Shown: positions 39,425-49,293, numbered from the stretch's first letter. The stretch: DNA of 64,000 nucleotides from Dyella humicola (GCF_026283945.1 NZ_JAPDPC010000002.1:372001-436000), one strand, 5' to 3'. Translations and numbers: made by a program. The notes: generated from the letters alone by a model not told the origin.

Positions 39425-40645
39425 ATGGACATCCTGCCGATTCTTTCGACCCTGCGCCGTCACAAGATCACCGCCTTCCTGGTGATCATCGAGATCGCGT
39501 TGACCTGCGCCATCGTGTGCAACGCGGTGTTTCTCATCAACCAGCGACTCGACCGCATGCATATGAGCAGCGGGGTGGCCGAGCACGAATTACTTGAGAT
39601 CCTGTTTGCCGACATCGGCCCGAACAAGAACCAGAAAGCACGTACCGAGGAAGATCTCGCCGCATTGCGGCAGATCCCTGGCGTTCTCCAGGTGTCGTCG
39701 GCGAACCAGGTGCCGTTCGGCAATTCCTCCTGGAACGGTGGTATCAAGCTCGACCGCAACCAGCGCGTGTCGACGCTCAATGCCACGACGTACACGGGCG
39801 AGAACGTGCTGCAGACGCTGGGCACGCAACTGGTGGAAGGGCGCAACCTGCAGCCTGACGACTATATGGATTTCGACGATGTGGTGAGGGCCGCATCGGT
39901 CAAGGACGCGAAGGGCATTCCCAAGGTCACCGTCATCACCCAGAGCCTGGCGCAGCGCCTGTGGCCCGGACAGCAGCCGCTCGGCAAGGTGATCTTCTAC
40001 GCCGATTACCCGATGACGGTGGTGGGCGTGGTGAAGCATCTGGTGCGGCCTGCCTTCACGGACAGTGCCACCGCGGAGTTCACCATGGTGCTGCCGATGC
40101 GCATCACCCAGGGTCTCTACATCATCCGCACCGACCCGAACAATCGTGACGCCGTGCTGAAGGCCGCCGTAGCAAAGATGAAAGCGATCAATCCGCATCG
40201 CGTCATCCTGAAGCAGCGGCCGTGGGACGAAGTGCGCGGCAACTTCTTCCAGAATGATCGCGCCATGGCCGGCTTGCTGGTAGGCGTATGCGTCGCCCTG
40301 CTGGTGGTCACCGCCTTGGGCATCGTAGGCCTGGGCAGCTTCTGGGTGGCTCAGCGCCGGCGGCAGATCGGTGTGCGGCGTGCACTCGGTGCAACGCGCA
40401 GGAACATCCTGCATTACTTCCAGACCGAGAACTTCCTGCTCGCCACCATCGGTATCGCGCTGGGCATGGTGCTCGCCTACGGCATCAACCTGATGCTGAT
40501 GCTGCATTACGAGTTGCCTCGCCTGCCCGCGATCTACTTCCCGGTCGGCGCGCTGTCGTTGTGGGTGATAGGGCAGTTGGCGGTACTTGGCCCGGCTATG
40601 CGCGCGGCGGCGGTACCACCGGTGGTCGCGACGCGCTCGGTTTGA
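39425..40645 (+). CDS. ABC permease B3 (short MacB/FtsX type)
   Basis: A 406-residue permease that begins MDILPILSTLRRHKITAFLV and ends PPVVATRSV, a C-terminus shared with B4 rather than B1/B2. Its FtsX core is GLGSFWVAQRRRQIGVRRAL. The periplasmic domain contains NQVPFGNSSWNGGIKLDRNQ in the place of the SYPLRGGGW motif of B1/B2. It follows A3 by ten bases. A GC-rich hairpin (TCGCCGCC/GGCGGCGA at 40653-40675) lies after the stop. Confidence 0.92.
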   Translation: MDILPILSTLRRHKITAFLVIIEIALTCAIVCNAVFLINQRLDRMHMSSGVAEHELLEILFADIGPNKNQKARTEEDLAALRQIPGVLQVSSANQVPFGNSSWNGGIKLDRNQRVSTLNATTYTGENVLQTLGTQLVEGRNLQPDDYMDFDDVVRAASVKDAKGIPKVTVITQSLAQRLWPGQQPLGKVIFYADYPMTVVGVVKHLVRPAFTDSATAEFTMVLPMRITQGLYIIRTDPNNRDAVLKAAVAKMKAINPHRVILKQRPWDEVRGNFFQNDRAMAGLLVGVCVALLVVTALGIVGLGSFWVAQRRRQIGVRRALGATRRNILHYFQTENFLLATIGIALGMVLAYGINLMLMLHYELPRLPAIYFPVGALSLWVIGQLAVLGPAMRAAAVPPVVATRSV

Positions 40646-40690
40646 CCACGGATCGCCGCCCCGCGCGGGCGGCGACCAAGGGAGGTGGGA

Positions 40691-42013
40691 ATGTTCGGCT
40701 ACTACCTGGACTTGGCCTGGCGCAGCCTGCGCCGTAACAGTGTGCTCACTGCGCTGATGGTGCTGGCGATTGCGGTGGGCATCGGCGCCAGCATGACCAC
40801 CTTGACGGTGATGCATCTGCTGTCGGGTGATCCTGTGCCCACTCGCAGCGGCACGCTGTTCTATCCGCAGGTCGATCCGGATACCAGTCTACGAGAACGC
40901 AAGGACCCATCCGACGTGATGGATTATCACTCTGCCGTGGACCTGTGGCGTTCGCGGCGCGCTGACCGCCAGACCCTGGTGACCAGCGGCGAGATCAAGT
41001 TGCGTGCCGTCGACGCCCACAAGCCGCCGCTGATGATCGAGATGCTCGCGACCACGGCTGACTTCTTCCCGATGTTCGATGTGCCGTTCCAGTATGGCGG
41101 AAGCTGGCAACCCGGAGACGACGAGCAGCGGACGCGCGTGGCGGTGATCTCCGCCCAGCTCAATGACAAACTGTTCGGGGGAGCCAACAGCGTGGGCCGC
41201 ACGCTGCGCTTGCGCGACAACGACGTTCGTATCGTCGGTGTGCTCAAGCCGTGGCGGCCCTCACCGCAGTTCTATCAAGTGGCCGGAGGTCGTTTCAGCA
41301 ACGGCAACACGGGCGCGTTTTACAGCAAGCCAGAAGATGTCATGGTCCCCTTCTTCACCGGCATGGAGGTGGGTGATGGCAGCTTTGGCGTCTTCAACTG
41401 CTGGCGTGTCCCGGACGATCTCGCGCATCTGCAGGACGCGCCCTGCGCCTGGGTCTCGATGTGGGTGCAACTGGACAGTCCGGCCAAAGCCATCCGTTAT
41501 GCCCAGTTCCTGGCCGACTACGCGGCACAGCAGAAAGGACTTGGCCGCTACACGCATGCGGACGACACGCGTCTGCCCAGCCTGATGCAGTGGCTGGACT
41601 ACAACCAGGTGGTGCCCAGCGACGTGCGTCTGCAGGCCTGGCTGGCATTCGCCTTTCTGGCGGTGTGCCTGTTCAACACCGTGGGGCTGTTGCTGGCGAA
41701 GTTTTTGCGTCGCTCGGGCGAAATCGGCGTGCGTCGTGCCCTGGGCGCCAGCCGACGCGCGGTGTTTGCGCAATGCCTCGTCGAGGCAGGCATGATCGGT
41801 CTGCTCGGTGGCGCGGGCGGCTGGCTGCTGACCCTGCTTGGGCTCTGGCTGGTACGGCGTCAGCCAGCGGCCTATGCCGACTTGGTACACCTCGATCCAG
41901 CGATGTTCCTCACCACGTTCACGATGGCCATCATGGCAAGCCTGCTGGCCGGCGTGTTGCCAGCTTATCGCGCGAGTCGGGTGGCACCCGGCCTGCAATT
42001 GAAGACGTTGTAA
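40691..42013 (+). CDS. ABC permease A4 (long MacB/FtsX type)
   Basis: A 440-residue permease most like A3: MTTLTVMHLLSGDPVPTRSG, TLFYPQVDPDTS, RRSGEIGVRRALGASRRAVF. Its C-terminus RASRVAPGLQLKTL has drifted. The Cys pair is retained (FGVFNCWRVP...APCAWVSMW). GGGAGG precedes the ATG at 40691; a GTG two codons earlier is possible. It follows B3 by 45 bases. Confidence 0.91.
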   Translation: MFGYYLDLAWRSLRRNSVLTALMVLAIAVGIGASMTTLTVMHLLSGDPVPTRSGTLFYPQVDPDTSLRERKDPSDVMDYHSAVDLWRSRRADRQTLVTSGEIKLRAVDAHKPPLMIEMLATTADFFPMFDVPFQYGGSWQPGDDEQRTRVAVISAQLNDKLFGGANSVGRTLRLRDNDVRIVGVLKPWRPSPQFYQVAGGRFSNGNTGAFYSKPEDVMVPFFTGMEVGDGSFGVFNCWRVPDDLAHLQDAPCAWVSMWVQLDSPAKAIRYAQFLADYAAQQKGLGRYTHADDTRLPSLMQWLDYNQVVPSDVRLQAWLAFAFLAVCLFNTVGLLLAKFLRRSGEIGVRRALGASRRAVFAQCLVEAGMIGLLGGAGGWLLTLLGLWLVRRQPAAYADLVHLDPAMFLTTFTMAIMASLLAGVLPAYRASRVAPGLQLKTL

Positions 42014-42024
42014 GGAACCCGGCC

Positions 42025-43239
42025 ATGCAGATCCGCCCCATACTTGCCGCCTTGCGTCGACACCGTTTGGCTACCGTACTGATCGCGCTGGAGATTGCCC
42101 TGGCGTGTGCGGTGCTGTGCAACGCCTGTTTTCTCATTTCGGGACGCTTGCGAGCCATGCATGTGCAAAGTGGTGTCGACGAGGCTTCGCTCGCCATCAT
42201 CAAGCTGACCGGTTTCGAGGAAACACAGTCCGTCGACTTGAACGCCCGCGTGCAATCGGGCCTGGCAGGCATTGCCGGAGTGCAGTCGGCCACCCTCGTC
42301 AATACCGCGCCGTTTGGCGAGAAGGTCGGTACCGCCGGCGTGACTACCGGGCGGGAGCCTGGCCATACCCATGCCACGGTCGACTACTACCTGGGTGGCC
42401 CCGGCGCATTCCAGGCCATGGGGCTGCACGTAGTGGCGGGTCGGGCGCCGCAGCCGGATGAATATCGTGCGTTCAGCGGTTTCGTGCCGGACGAAGCCTC
42501 GGTGTTGGTGACGCGTGCATTGGCGACGCATCTGTGGCCGGGGCTGGATCCGCTGGGCAAGGAGCTCTGGTGCGACCGCCTGCATTTCCGCGTCGTGGGC
42601 GTGCTCGACCATCTGGTGCGTCCCAATCCCACGGTGTTCGCCCAGGGTACGGCCGAATGGAGCGTATTCGCTCCAGGCCTGTCGAGCCCGAGGCTTGCCG
42701 GCACCTACTTGCTGAAAGCCGACCCGACCCAATTGCCGCGAGTCATGCGCGATGCGCGTGCGGCGATCGGCAAGATCGCACCCGATGTCGTGCTGGACGA
42801 GGAATTCAGCCGTACCCTGGTCGAACTGCGTGACAGACGTTTTCGGCAGGATCGCGCCATGGCTGGCATGCTGATCGGAGTGATCCTGGCCTTGCTGCTG
42901 GTCACCGCCCTGGGCATCGTCGGCCTGGCCAGCTTCTGGGTGCAGCAGCGCCGCAAGCAGATCGGCATCCGTCGTGCCGTCGGTGCGACGCGGCGCGACA
43001 TCCTGGGCTATTTTCAGACCGAGAACTTCCTTATCGTCAGCGGTGGCATCGTCATCGGCATGGTGCTGGCGTTTGCCCTGAATCTGGTGCTGATGAAGTT
43101 CTACGAACTGCCGCGCCTGCCGCTGTATTACCTGCCGTTCGGCGCGGTCTCGCTGTGGCTGCTCGGTCAGCTGGCCGTGCTTGGTCCAGCCATGCGCGCG
43201 GCGGCCGTGCCGCCGGTGGTGGCGACGCGTTCAGTTTGA
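42025..43239 (+). CDS. ABC permease B4 (short MacB/FtsX type)
   Basis: A 404-residue permease starting MQIRPILAALRRHRLATVLI and ending PPVVATRSV. The core GLASFWVQQRRKQIGIRRAV is intact. The periplasmic domain is the most diverged of the B group (NTAPFGEKVGTAGVTTGREP). The ATG at 42025 follows AAGGA; a longer open frame overlapping A4 is a shadow. It closes the permease array. Confidence 0.91.
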   Translation: MQIRPILAALRRHRLATVLIALEIALACAVLCNACFLISGRLRAMHVQSGVDEASLAIIKLTGFEETQSVDLNARVQSGLAGIAGVQSATLVNTAPFGEKVGTAGVTTGREPGHTHATVDYYLGGPGAFQAMGLHVVAGRAPQPDEYRAFSGFVPDEASVLVTRALATHLWPGLDPLGKELWCDRLHFRVVGVLDHLVRPNPTVFAQGTAEWSVFAPGLSSPRLAGTYLLKADPTQLPRVMRDARAAIGKIAPDVVLDEEFSRTLVELRDRRFRQDRAMAGMLIGVILALLLVTALGIVGLASFWVQQRRKQIGIRRAVGATRRDILGYFQTENFLIVSGGIVIGMVLAFALNLVLMKFYELPRLPLYYLPFGAVSLWLLGQLAVLGPAMRAAAVPPVVATRSV

Positions 43240-43272
43240 ACAGGGGCAAACCGGTCGCCGAACCATGCGGTC

Positions 43273-43287
43273 CGGCACGGGTTGTGC
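43273..43287 (+). promoter_or_regulatory. Weak sigma-54-like site upstream of DUF885 gene
   Basis: CGGCACGGGTTGTGC keeps the essential GG and GC ten bases apart, with mismatches at the first base of each element. It lies 50 bp before the peptidase start. It may be coincidence; a separate promoter here would let the peptidase be co-activated with the operon. Confidence 0.3.
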
Positions 43288-43337
43288 TGGCGCTGGCCAT
43301 GGAGAATAGGGTTTATTTCAACCGGAAGGGTGTTCTC

Positions 43338-45161
43338 ATGAAAATCGGACCGCGTATGGTCTTGGCGGGTTTGTTGATGTCGGCCGCGGGCGTGGCCAGC
43401 GTACACGCGGCGCCGCCGGCGCAGGCGACACAGGCGGACGTGGCGACGCGCGTGAAGGCGCTCAATGCCTTGCTGGCCGAGCAGTGGCAGCACAACCTGG
43501 AAAACGCGCCGGAGTTCGCCACCATCATTGGCGACCTGCGCTACAACGACCGCTGGAGCGACGCCTCGCTGGCACACGTCCAGGCCGAGTATGCGAAGAA
43601 CCAGGATTTCCTGAAGCGCTTCCAGGCCATCGACACCACCGGTTTCTCCGACGACGACAAGCTGAACCAGCAGCTGATGGTGCGTCAGCTGCAGGACGCG
43701 CTCAAGGCGCATGAGCTGAAGATCGACGAGATGCCGCTGGACCAGATGAACGGCGCGCACCTCGCGCTGGCCGGCTTCGTCAGCTCCGTCCCGTTCAACA
43801 GCACCAAGGAATACGACGACTACCTGAAGCGCTTGAAGGCCGTGCCGACCTTGCTCGAGCAGGTGACCGGCGTGGCGCAGCAGGGCTTGAAGGACGGCAT
43901 GATGCCGCCGAAGTACCTGCTGGAGAAGGTGGTCACCCAGATCGACAGCATCGGCAAGCCCGCTGGCATGGACAGCGTCTTCGCCGAACCGCTCAAGCAC
44001 TTCCCCAAGTCGGTGTCGCCGGCAGACCAGAAGCGCCTGCATGACGCCATTCTCGCCGCCATCGATCACGACGTGCGCCCGGCCTACCAGAAGCTGGGCG
44101 AATTCGTCGCCAAGGACTACGCGCCGCATGGTCGCTCTGAACCTGGCGTGTGGCAGCTGCCGAACGGCGACGCGATCTACCGCTTCGACGTCGAGCAGAT
44201 GACCACGACCAAGGAGAGCCCGGAGCGCATTCATGAGATCGGCCTCGCCGAAGTGAAGCGCATCGAAGGCGAGATGACCGAGATCGCCAAGTCGCAGGGC
44301 TACAAGGATCTGGCCAGCTTCCGCGCCGCGCTCAAGACCAACCCGAAGACGCATGCCACTTCGCGTGAGGACATTCTCAACCGCTACCGCAACTACCTGG
44401 CGGGCATGCAGCCGGAACTGCCGAAGCTGTTCGGCCTGCTGCCCAAGACCAAGGTGGAAGTGGTGCCGGTCGAGCCGTTCCGCGAGAAGGAAGCTGCCGC
44501 TGCCGAATACCACCAGGGCACGCCGGATGGTTCGCGTCCGGGCCAGATCTTCGTCAACACCGGTGACTACGCCAACCGCAGCGTGCTGACCATCGAGTCG
44601 ACCGCCTACCACGAAGGCATTCCCGGCCATCACATGCAGATCTCGATCGCGCAGTCGCTGCCCAAGCTGCCGCCGTTCCGCCAGCAGGCGGGCTACAACG
44701 CGTATATCGAAGGCTGGGCACTGTATGCGGAGCAGCTGGGCAAGGAGCTGGGTTTCTACAAGGACCCGCTGTCCTACTACGGCCGTCTGTCCGACGAACT
44801 GCTGCGTGCCGACCGCCTCGTGCTGGATACCGGCGTGCACAGCAAGCACTGGACGCGCCAGCAGATGGTCGACTTCTTCCACGAGCATTCCAGCGAAGAC
44901 GAGCCGGATGTGCAGGCCGAGACCGACCGTTACATCACCTGGCCGGGCCAGGCACTGGCCTACAAGATGGGCCAGCTGAAGATCGTCGAGCTGCGCGAGC
45001 ACGCGAAGAAGGAACTGGGCGACAAGTTCGACATTCGCGCCTTCCACGATGAAGTGCTCGGTGGCGGCGCGCTGCCCCTGGACGTGCTCGAAACGCGCAT
45101 CAATGCGTGGATCGCCGCGGTGAAGGCGGGCAAGGCGCCGGCTCATCCGGTGACCGGTTGA
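43338..45161 (+). CDS. DUF885 family secreted metallopeptidase-like protein
   Basis: A 607-residue protein with a signal peptide (about residues 1-25, ending VHAA). The zincin-like motif YHEGIPGHHMQ places His425, Glu426, His431 and His432, and YIEGWALYAEQLG supplies a distal glutamate. DUF885 proteins are predicted peptidases; few have been characterised. It follows the last permease by about 100 bp and ends in a strong terminator, so it may be the last gene of the sigma-54 transcript. A role in cleaving the peptide or toxin handled by the transporters is inference. Confidence 0.85.
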   Translation: MKIGPRMVLAGLLMSAAGVASVHAAPPAQATQADVATRVKALNALLAEQWQHNLENAPEFATIIGDLRYNDRWSDASLAHVQAEYAKNQDFLKRFQAIDTTGFSDDDKLNQQLMVRQLQDALKAHELKIDEMPLDQMNGAHLALAGFVSSVPFNSTKEYDDYLKRLKAVPTLLEQVTGVAQQGLKDGMMPPKYLLEKVVTQIDSIGKPAGMDSVFAEPLKHFPKSVSPADQKRLHDAILAAIDHDVRPAYQKLGEFVAKDYAPHGRSEPGVWQLPNGDAIYRFDVEQMTTTKESPERIHEIGLAEVKRIEGEMTEIAKSQGYKDLASFRAALKTNPKTHATSREDILNRYRNYLAGMQPELPKLFGLLPKTKVEVVPVEPFREKEAAAAEYHQGTPDGSRPGQIFVNTGDYANRSVLTIESTAYHEGIPGHHMQISIAQSLPKLPPFRQQAGYNAYIEGWALYAEQLGKELGFYKDPLSYYGRLSDELLRADRLVLDTGVHSKHWTRQQMVDFFHEHSSEDEPDVQAETDRYITWPGQALAYKMGQLKIVELREHAKKELGDKFDIRAFHDEVLGGGALPLDVLETRINAWIAAVKAGKAPAHPVTG

Positions 45162-45179
45162 GCATCCGGTAAGACTGAG

Positions 45180-45210
45180 GTGCGCGCCGCATGAGGCGGC
45201 GCGCACTTTT
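45180..45210 (+). terminator. Strong intrinsic terminator after DUF885 gene
   Basis: GTGCGCGCCGC-ATGAG-GCGGCGCGCAC is an 11-bp perfect stem followed by TTTT, 18 bases after the stop codon. It marks the probable end of the operon that begins at the sigma-54 promoter. Confidence 0.8.
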
Positions 45211-45225
45211 CGAAGGGGGAAGGCG

Positions 45226-46032
45226 ATGCAACGATCGATCAAGACACTGTGGTTGGTCGCGGCTTTGCTGGCGCCCGTCGCAACCGCATGGGCGGGTACC
45301 GAGTTTTCGTATCGGTCCGATAACACCTTGCGCTGGCATAGCGAGGGTCGCTACTTGCATCTCGCAACGGCCAAAGATGGCGGCGTAAACGTGCTTGGAG
45401 TCACGCCCGCATCGCTTTGGGGACTGAGCGAGGGCGAGCTGATCCTCGAGGCCGACGGCCACCCGATTCATGACGTCGCCGAGCTGATGAACACCCTCCG
45501 CGCTCACGATGCCTCGCCCATGCCGCTCAAGGTGCGACAGGCGGGCGTCGAGCGAACCGTAGTACTGGCGACCCAGGCGCATGAGCTGGTGCCCACTCCG
45601 CCACCACCCCCACCCAAGCCACCGCTTGCGCAGCCACCTCTCGCTGCCCCCGCAGTGCCGGCCGCTGCAAGCCACAGCCGCTTCGTCTATCAATCCGATA
45701 ACAGTCTGCGCTGGCGTAGCGACGGCCAGCGCCTGCACCTGGTGACCGCCAGCGAAGGCGGCGTCAACGTGGTTGCGCTGACACCGGCCTCCCTGTGGGG
45801 GCTGGCCCAGGGTGATGTGATCATCGAGGCAGACGGCCAACCCGTACACGATGTGGCGGCGTTGCTAAGTCGCTTGCGCGAGCACGGCGCGTCGCCGATG
45901 CCGCTCACGGTGCGGCGCCATGGCGTCGAGCACGGCGTGGTGTTGTCCGGGCAGGCCCGCGATGGCTTGCTGCCAACCGAGCCACCACCTCCACCGGCCC
46001 CTCCAGCTCCCGCCGTTTCGCCGGGCGGTTGA
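45226..46032 (+). CDS. Secreted protein with two tandem PDZ-like repeats
   Basis: A 268-residue exported protein (signal peptide about 1-23). Two homologous units of about 100 residues, near 25-115 and 147-238, share FxYxSDNxLRW, GGVNVxxxTPASLWGL, EADGxPxHDVAxL and ASPMPLxVR. The pattern, with GLxxGDxIxEADGxP, resembles a PDZ domain. Proline-rich linkers follow each unit (PTPPPPPPKPP and EPPPPPAPPAP). The repeat points to an internal duplication. It could be a scaffold or peptide-binding partner of the DUF885 protein. I know no named family. Confidence 0.75.
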   Translation: MQRSIKTLWLVAALLAPVATAWAGTEFSYRSDNTLRWHSEGRYLHLATAKDGGVNVLGVTPASLWGLSEGELILEADGHPIHDVAELMNTLRAHDASPMPLKVRQAGVERTVVLATQAHELVPTPPPPPPKPPLAQPPLAAPAVPAAASHSRFVYQSDNSLRWRSDGQRLHLVTASEGGVNVVALTPASLWGLAQGDVIIEADGQPVHDVAALLSRLREHGASPMPLTVRRHGVEHGVVLSGQARDGLLPTEPPPPPAPPAPAVSPGG

Positions 46033-46123
46033 TGGCCGCCGCCACCGACCCGCGACGGATCGTGCGAAAGATGGCAACCTTTTGGCGTGGAGCTGCATCC
46101 ACGTCTACATGTGCAAGAGACGA

Positions 46124-47467
46124 ATGCGAACCGTACTGATCATTGACGACAACCCGGCCGTGGGTGAGGCGCTGTCGCTGGCGCTTTCCCTCCATGAAAT
46201 CCGTCCGCTGATCGCACTGACGCCCGAGCATGGGCTGGCCATGCTGGAAAGCGAACGCGTCGACGTGGTCATTCAGGATATGAACTTCACCGCCGACACC
46301 ACGTCCGGCGAGGAAGGCATTGCCCTGTTCCGGGCCATCCGCCAGCGTCATACCGACCTGCCGGTAATCCTGCTCACCGCATGGACCCATCTTGAAACGG
46401 CGGTGGAACTGGTCAAGGCCGGCGCCTCGGACTATCTCGCCAAACCGTGGGATGACGCCAAGCTGCTGACCACGGTGGAGAACCTGCTGGAGCTGTCGGA
46501 ATCCACCCGCGAGGTGAACCGCACGCGCAACGAGCGCCGCCGCCGCCGCGAGGATCTGCAACGCCGTTACGAGCTCGACGGACTGGTTTTCGCCTCTGAA
46601 GCGATGGCGCGCACGCTGGAGCTGGCCTGCCAGGTGGCGCGCTCGGACGTACCGGTCTTGATCACCGGCCCCAACGGTGCCGGCAAGGAGCGCATTGCGG
46701 CGATCGTGCATGCCAACTCGGCGGCCAAGCGCGGCGCGTTCATTGCGGTGAACTGCGGTGCCTTGCCTGGCGAGTTGATCGAAGCCGAACTGTTTGGCGC
46801 GGACGCCGGCGCCTATACCGGCGCCAACAAGGCCCGCGAGGGACGTTTTGAGTTGGCTGATGGCGGCACCTTGTTTCTCGATGAAATCGGCAATCTGCCG
46901 CTGCCGGGGCAGGTGAAGCTGCTGCGCGTGCTGGAAACCGGGCAGTTCGAGCGGCTCGGATCCGGGCGCACGCGTCAGGTGAAGGTGCGTGTGCTGAGCG
47001 CAACCAACGCCGATCTCAAGGCGATGATCCGCGCCGGCACGTTCCGCGAAGATCTCTACTACCGACTCAATGTCATCGAGGTCAATCTGCCGCCGCTTGC
47101 CGAGCGCGTCGACGATATTCTGCCGTTGGCCGAACACTTCCTCGATGGGCGCGCCGAGTTGGGCGATGCCGCGCGTGAGGCCTTGCTGTCCTATCCCTGG
47201 CCCGGCAACGTGCGCGAGTTGAAGAACGCCATCGAACGCGCCGCACTCTTGGTCAGCGATGGCCATATTGTGCCGGAGCAACTGAATTTGCCGCAGGTTG
47301 CTGCCACGGTCGTTCGCAATCTGGACGAGCCCAGCCGGGAGTCGGTGGAAGCGGCGCTGGAGAAGGCCGGCGGCGTCGTCAGCCGTGCCGCCCAGGCGCT
47401 GGGTCTGTCGCGCCAGGCGCTGTACCGGCGCATGGAGCGTTACGGCCTGGCCCAGGCGCAGGCTTGA
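46124..47467 (+). CDS. Sigma-54-dependent response regulator (NtrC family)
   Basis: A 447-residue activator in three parts. The receiver has phospho-acceptor Asp52 (VVIQDMNF), Thr85 and Lys107 (LAKPW). The AAA+ domain has Walker A GPNGAGKE (182-189), the sigma-54 contact loop GAYTGA (229-234, usually GAFTGA) and Walker [14 protein letters not shown] Fis-type helix-turn-helix ends the protein ([20 protein letters not shown]). It is expected to activate the promoter at 30599 when phosphorylated by the kinase at 47911. An in-frame ATG at 46109 would add five residues. Confidence 0.94.
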   Translation: MRTVLIIDDNPAVGEALSLALSLHEIRPLIALTPEHGLAMLESERVDVVIQDMNFTADTTSGEEGIALFRAIRQRHTDLPVILLTAWTHLETAVELVKAGASDYLAKPWDDAKLLTTVENLLELSESTREVNRTRNERRRRREDLQRRYELDGLVFASEAMARTLELACQVARSDVPVLITGPNGAGKERIAAIVHANSAAKRGAFIAVNCGALPGELIEAELFGADAGAYTGANKAREGRFELADGGTLFLDEIGNLPLPGQVKLLRVLETGQFERLGSGRTRQVKVRVLSATNADLKAMIRAGTFREDLYYRLNVIEVNLPPLAERVDDILPLAEHFLDGRAELGDAAREALLSYPWPGNVRELKNAIERAALLVSDGHIVPEQLNLPQVAATVVRNLDEPSRESVEAALEKAGGVVSRAAQALGLSRQALYRRMERYGLAQAQA

Positions 47468-47570
47468 TCCAGGATGGTGTCGATCAGGGGTGAATGGCGC
47501 GTTGCGTCATCAATCATGATTGCCGCCAAGGGCGCCGGCGAGGATGATATCGATACCGATGGAGCCTGCC

Positions 47571-47882
47571 ATGCGATATCGCAGCGTCCTGTTTCTTGTG
47601 GCATCCGTGCTCGCCAGCCCGGCGATGGCGCAGAACGCCAAGCCGCCCGTTACACAGGCAAGCGACACCTGGAGTGCGCCATCAACATCGAGCACCAGCG
47701 CAGGTACTTATCGCGATGCGCTGAGCACCGCCGCCAGCGACGCTGGGCGCTTCAAGTTCAGCGATCGCAATCCCAAGGACAACGCGCCACCGGATCAGTC
47801 GCCCATTCGCGTGATCATCAACAATGGTCGCGGCCCCCATGTGAACTGCGTGCCGATGGGGATAGGCGGCGCGTGCCATTGA
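47571..47882 (+). CDS. Small secreted protein between response regulator and kinase
   Basis: A 103-residue protein with a clear signal peptide (about 1-20, ending AMAQ). The mature part is Ser/Thr/Ala-rich, then NPKDNAPPDQSPIRVIINNG, with two cysteines at the very end (HVNCVPMGIGGACH) that may form a loop. GGAG precedes the ATG at 47571. No family is recognised. Its place between the two regulators suggests a periplasmic role in signalling, by position only. Confidence 0.6.
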   Translation: MRYRSVLFLVASVLASPAMAQNAKPPVTQASDTWSAPSTSSTSAGTYRDALSTAASDAGRFKFSDRNPKDNAPPDQSPIRVIINNGRGPHVNCVPMGIGGACH

Positions 47883-47910
47883 CGACGAGTCGACTCAAAG
47901 GAAGCACCCG

Positions 47911-49293
47911 ATGCTGCGCGGTTTGAGTTCGCTTGAATCGCGCATGGTCCTATTGCTGAGCCTGGCAGGCTTGTCGGGCGTGCTGGTCTATGCCGGCGTC
48001 ACGCAATGGCCGCTGCCGCAACTGCTGGTCTGGTTGCACAAGGATCTGGGCCTCGACCTGGGCGCCCCAGCGCATTTCAGTTTCTACGGCGGCCTGATCA
48101 TCTCGATCATCCTGCTGCTGCCTTTGGCGCTGTGGCTCGGCCACCGTGTGATGTCGCCGGTCACCAAACTGCTGCGCGCGTTGGAAGGTGCCGTTGCGAG
48201 CTATCGCGATGGCGACTTCAGCTTCTCGATCGCAGCGGATCGTCGCGACGAACTCGGCGAGCTGATCCGCATGCACAACGCGCTGGGCCAGACTTTGCGC
48301 GAGCAACGCCAGAACCTGGCCCAGCGCGAGCTGCTGCTGGATACGGTGGTGCAGAACACGCCGGTGGCCTTGGTACTGACGGATGCCGGCGACCGCGTAA
48401 CCTACGCCAATATCGCGGCTCGTCACCTGTTCAACGAAGGACGGACCCTGCACGGCTTGAGCTTTGTCGAGCTCTTGAGCGATGGTCCTGAAGCCCTGCG
48501 CCGTGCCGTCGATGGCGGCGAGGACGCCTTGCTCACGGTAGAGATGGATGGCGGCGAAGAAACCTTCCATCTGTCGCAGCGCAGTTTTCGCCTGCAGGGG
48601 CGGCCACATCGATTACGGCTGTTTCGTCGCATGACGCGAGAGCTCTCACGACAGGAAGTGGCGACCTGGAAGCGCGTGATCCGCGTGATCAGCCACGAGT
48701 TGAACAACTCGCTGGCGCCGATATCGTCGCTCGCGCATTCGGGTGCCGAGCTTGCGCGGCGTGGCGATACGTCACGCCTCCCCGGCGTATTCGCCACCAT
48801 CGGCGAACGCGCACGTCACTTGCATGGCTTCATCGCAGGCTATGCCAGCTTTGCCAAGTTGCCAGCGCCACAACCCGTGGCGATTGCGTGGAAGGCGTTT
48901 CTCGACGGGCTTTCGCTGCACTGTCAATTCAAGCTGAGCGGCCCCATCCCCGAGCAGGCGGGCTGGTTCGATGCGGGCCAGATCGAGCAGGTGCTGATCA
49001 ACCTGATTAAGAACGCCCACGAATCGGGAGGCGCCGATGACCAAGTCAGCTTGTCTCTGACGGTGATTGCGCGCGACCTGCGCATCGAAGTGGCCGATCG
49101 TGGTCCGGGCATGAGCGAGACGGTGCTGGCGCAGGCCTTGTTGCCGTTCTATTCGACCAAGCGCTCCGGTACCGGTCTTGGGCTGGCCTTGGCGCGCGAG
49201 ATCGTGGAAGCGCACGGTGGGCGCATCGCACTGGCCAATCGCGAGGAAGGCGGCTTGCGTGTCAGCCTTCTGTTACCGCTCGGGCCGAAGTAA
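47911..49293 (+). CDS. Sensor histidine kinase (NtrB/NtrY-like, HAMP-PAS)
   Basis: A 460-residue membrane kinase. Two TM helices (about 11-31 and 57-77) flank a short periplasmic loop of about 25 residues. HAMP-like sequence then runs to about 130, a PAS domain follows ([20 protein letters not shown]), and the H-box [12 protein letters not shown] has His262. ATP-binding N, G1 and G2 boxes are [18 protein letters not shown] and [18 protein letters not shown]. The small external loop suggests sensing in the membrane or through a partner. It pairs with the response regulator at 46124. Confidence 0.93.
   Translation: MLRGLSSLESRMVLLLSLAGLSGVLVYAGVTQWPLPQLLVWLHKDLGLDLGAPAHFSFYGGLIISIILLLPLALWLGHRVMSPVTKLLRALEGAVASYRDGDFSFSIAADRRDELGELIRMHNALGQTLREQRQNLAQRELLLDTVVQNTPVALVLTDAGDRVTYANIAARHLFNEGRTLHGLSFVELLSDGPEALRRAVDGGEDALLTVEMDGGEETFHLSQRSFRLQGRPHRLRLFRRMTRELSRQEVATWKRVIRVISHELNNSLAPISSLAHSGAELARRGDTSRLPGVFATIGERARHLHGFIAGYASFAKLPAPQPVAIAWKAFLDGLSLHCQFKLSGPIPEQAGWFDAGQIEQVLINLIKNAHESGGADDQVSLSLTVIARDLRIEVADRGPGMSETVLAQALLPFYSTKRSGTGLGLALAREIVEAHGGRIALANREEGGLRVSLLLPLGPK

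Noticed and set aside
43167-45326. 719-codon antisense frame across the DUF885 gene
   Set aside because: Same compositional artefact. The plus-strand protein has a signal peptide and the HExxPGHH motif.
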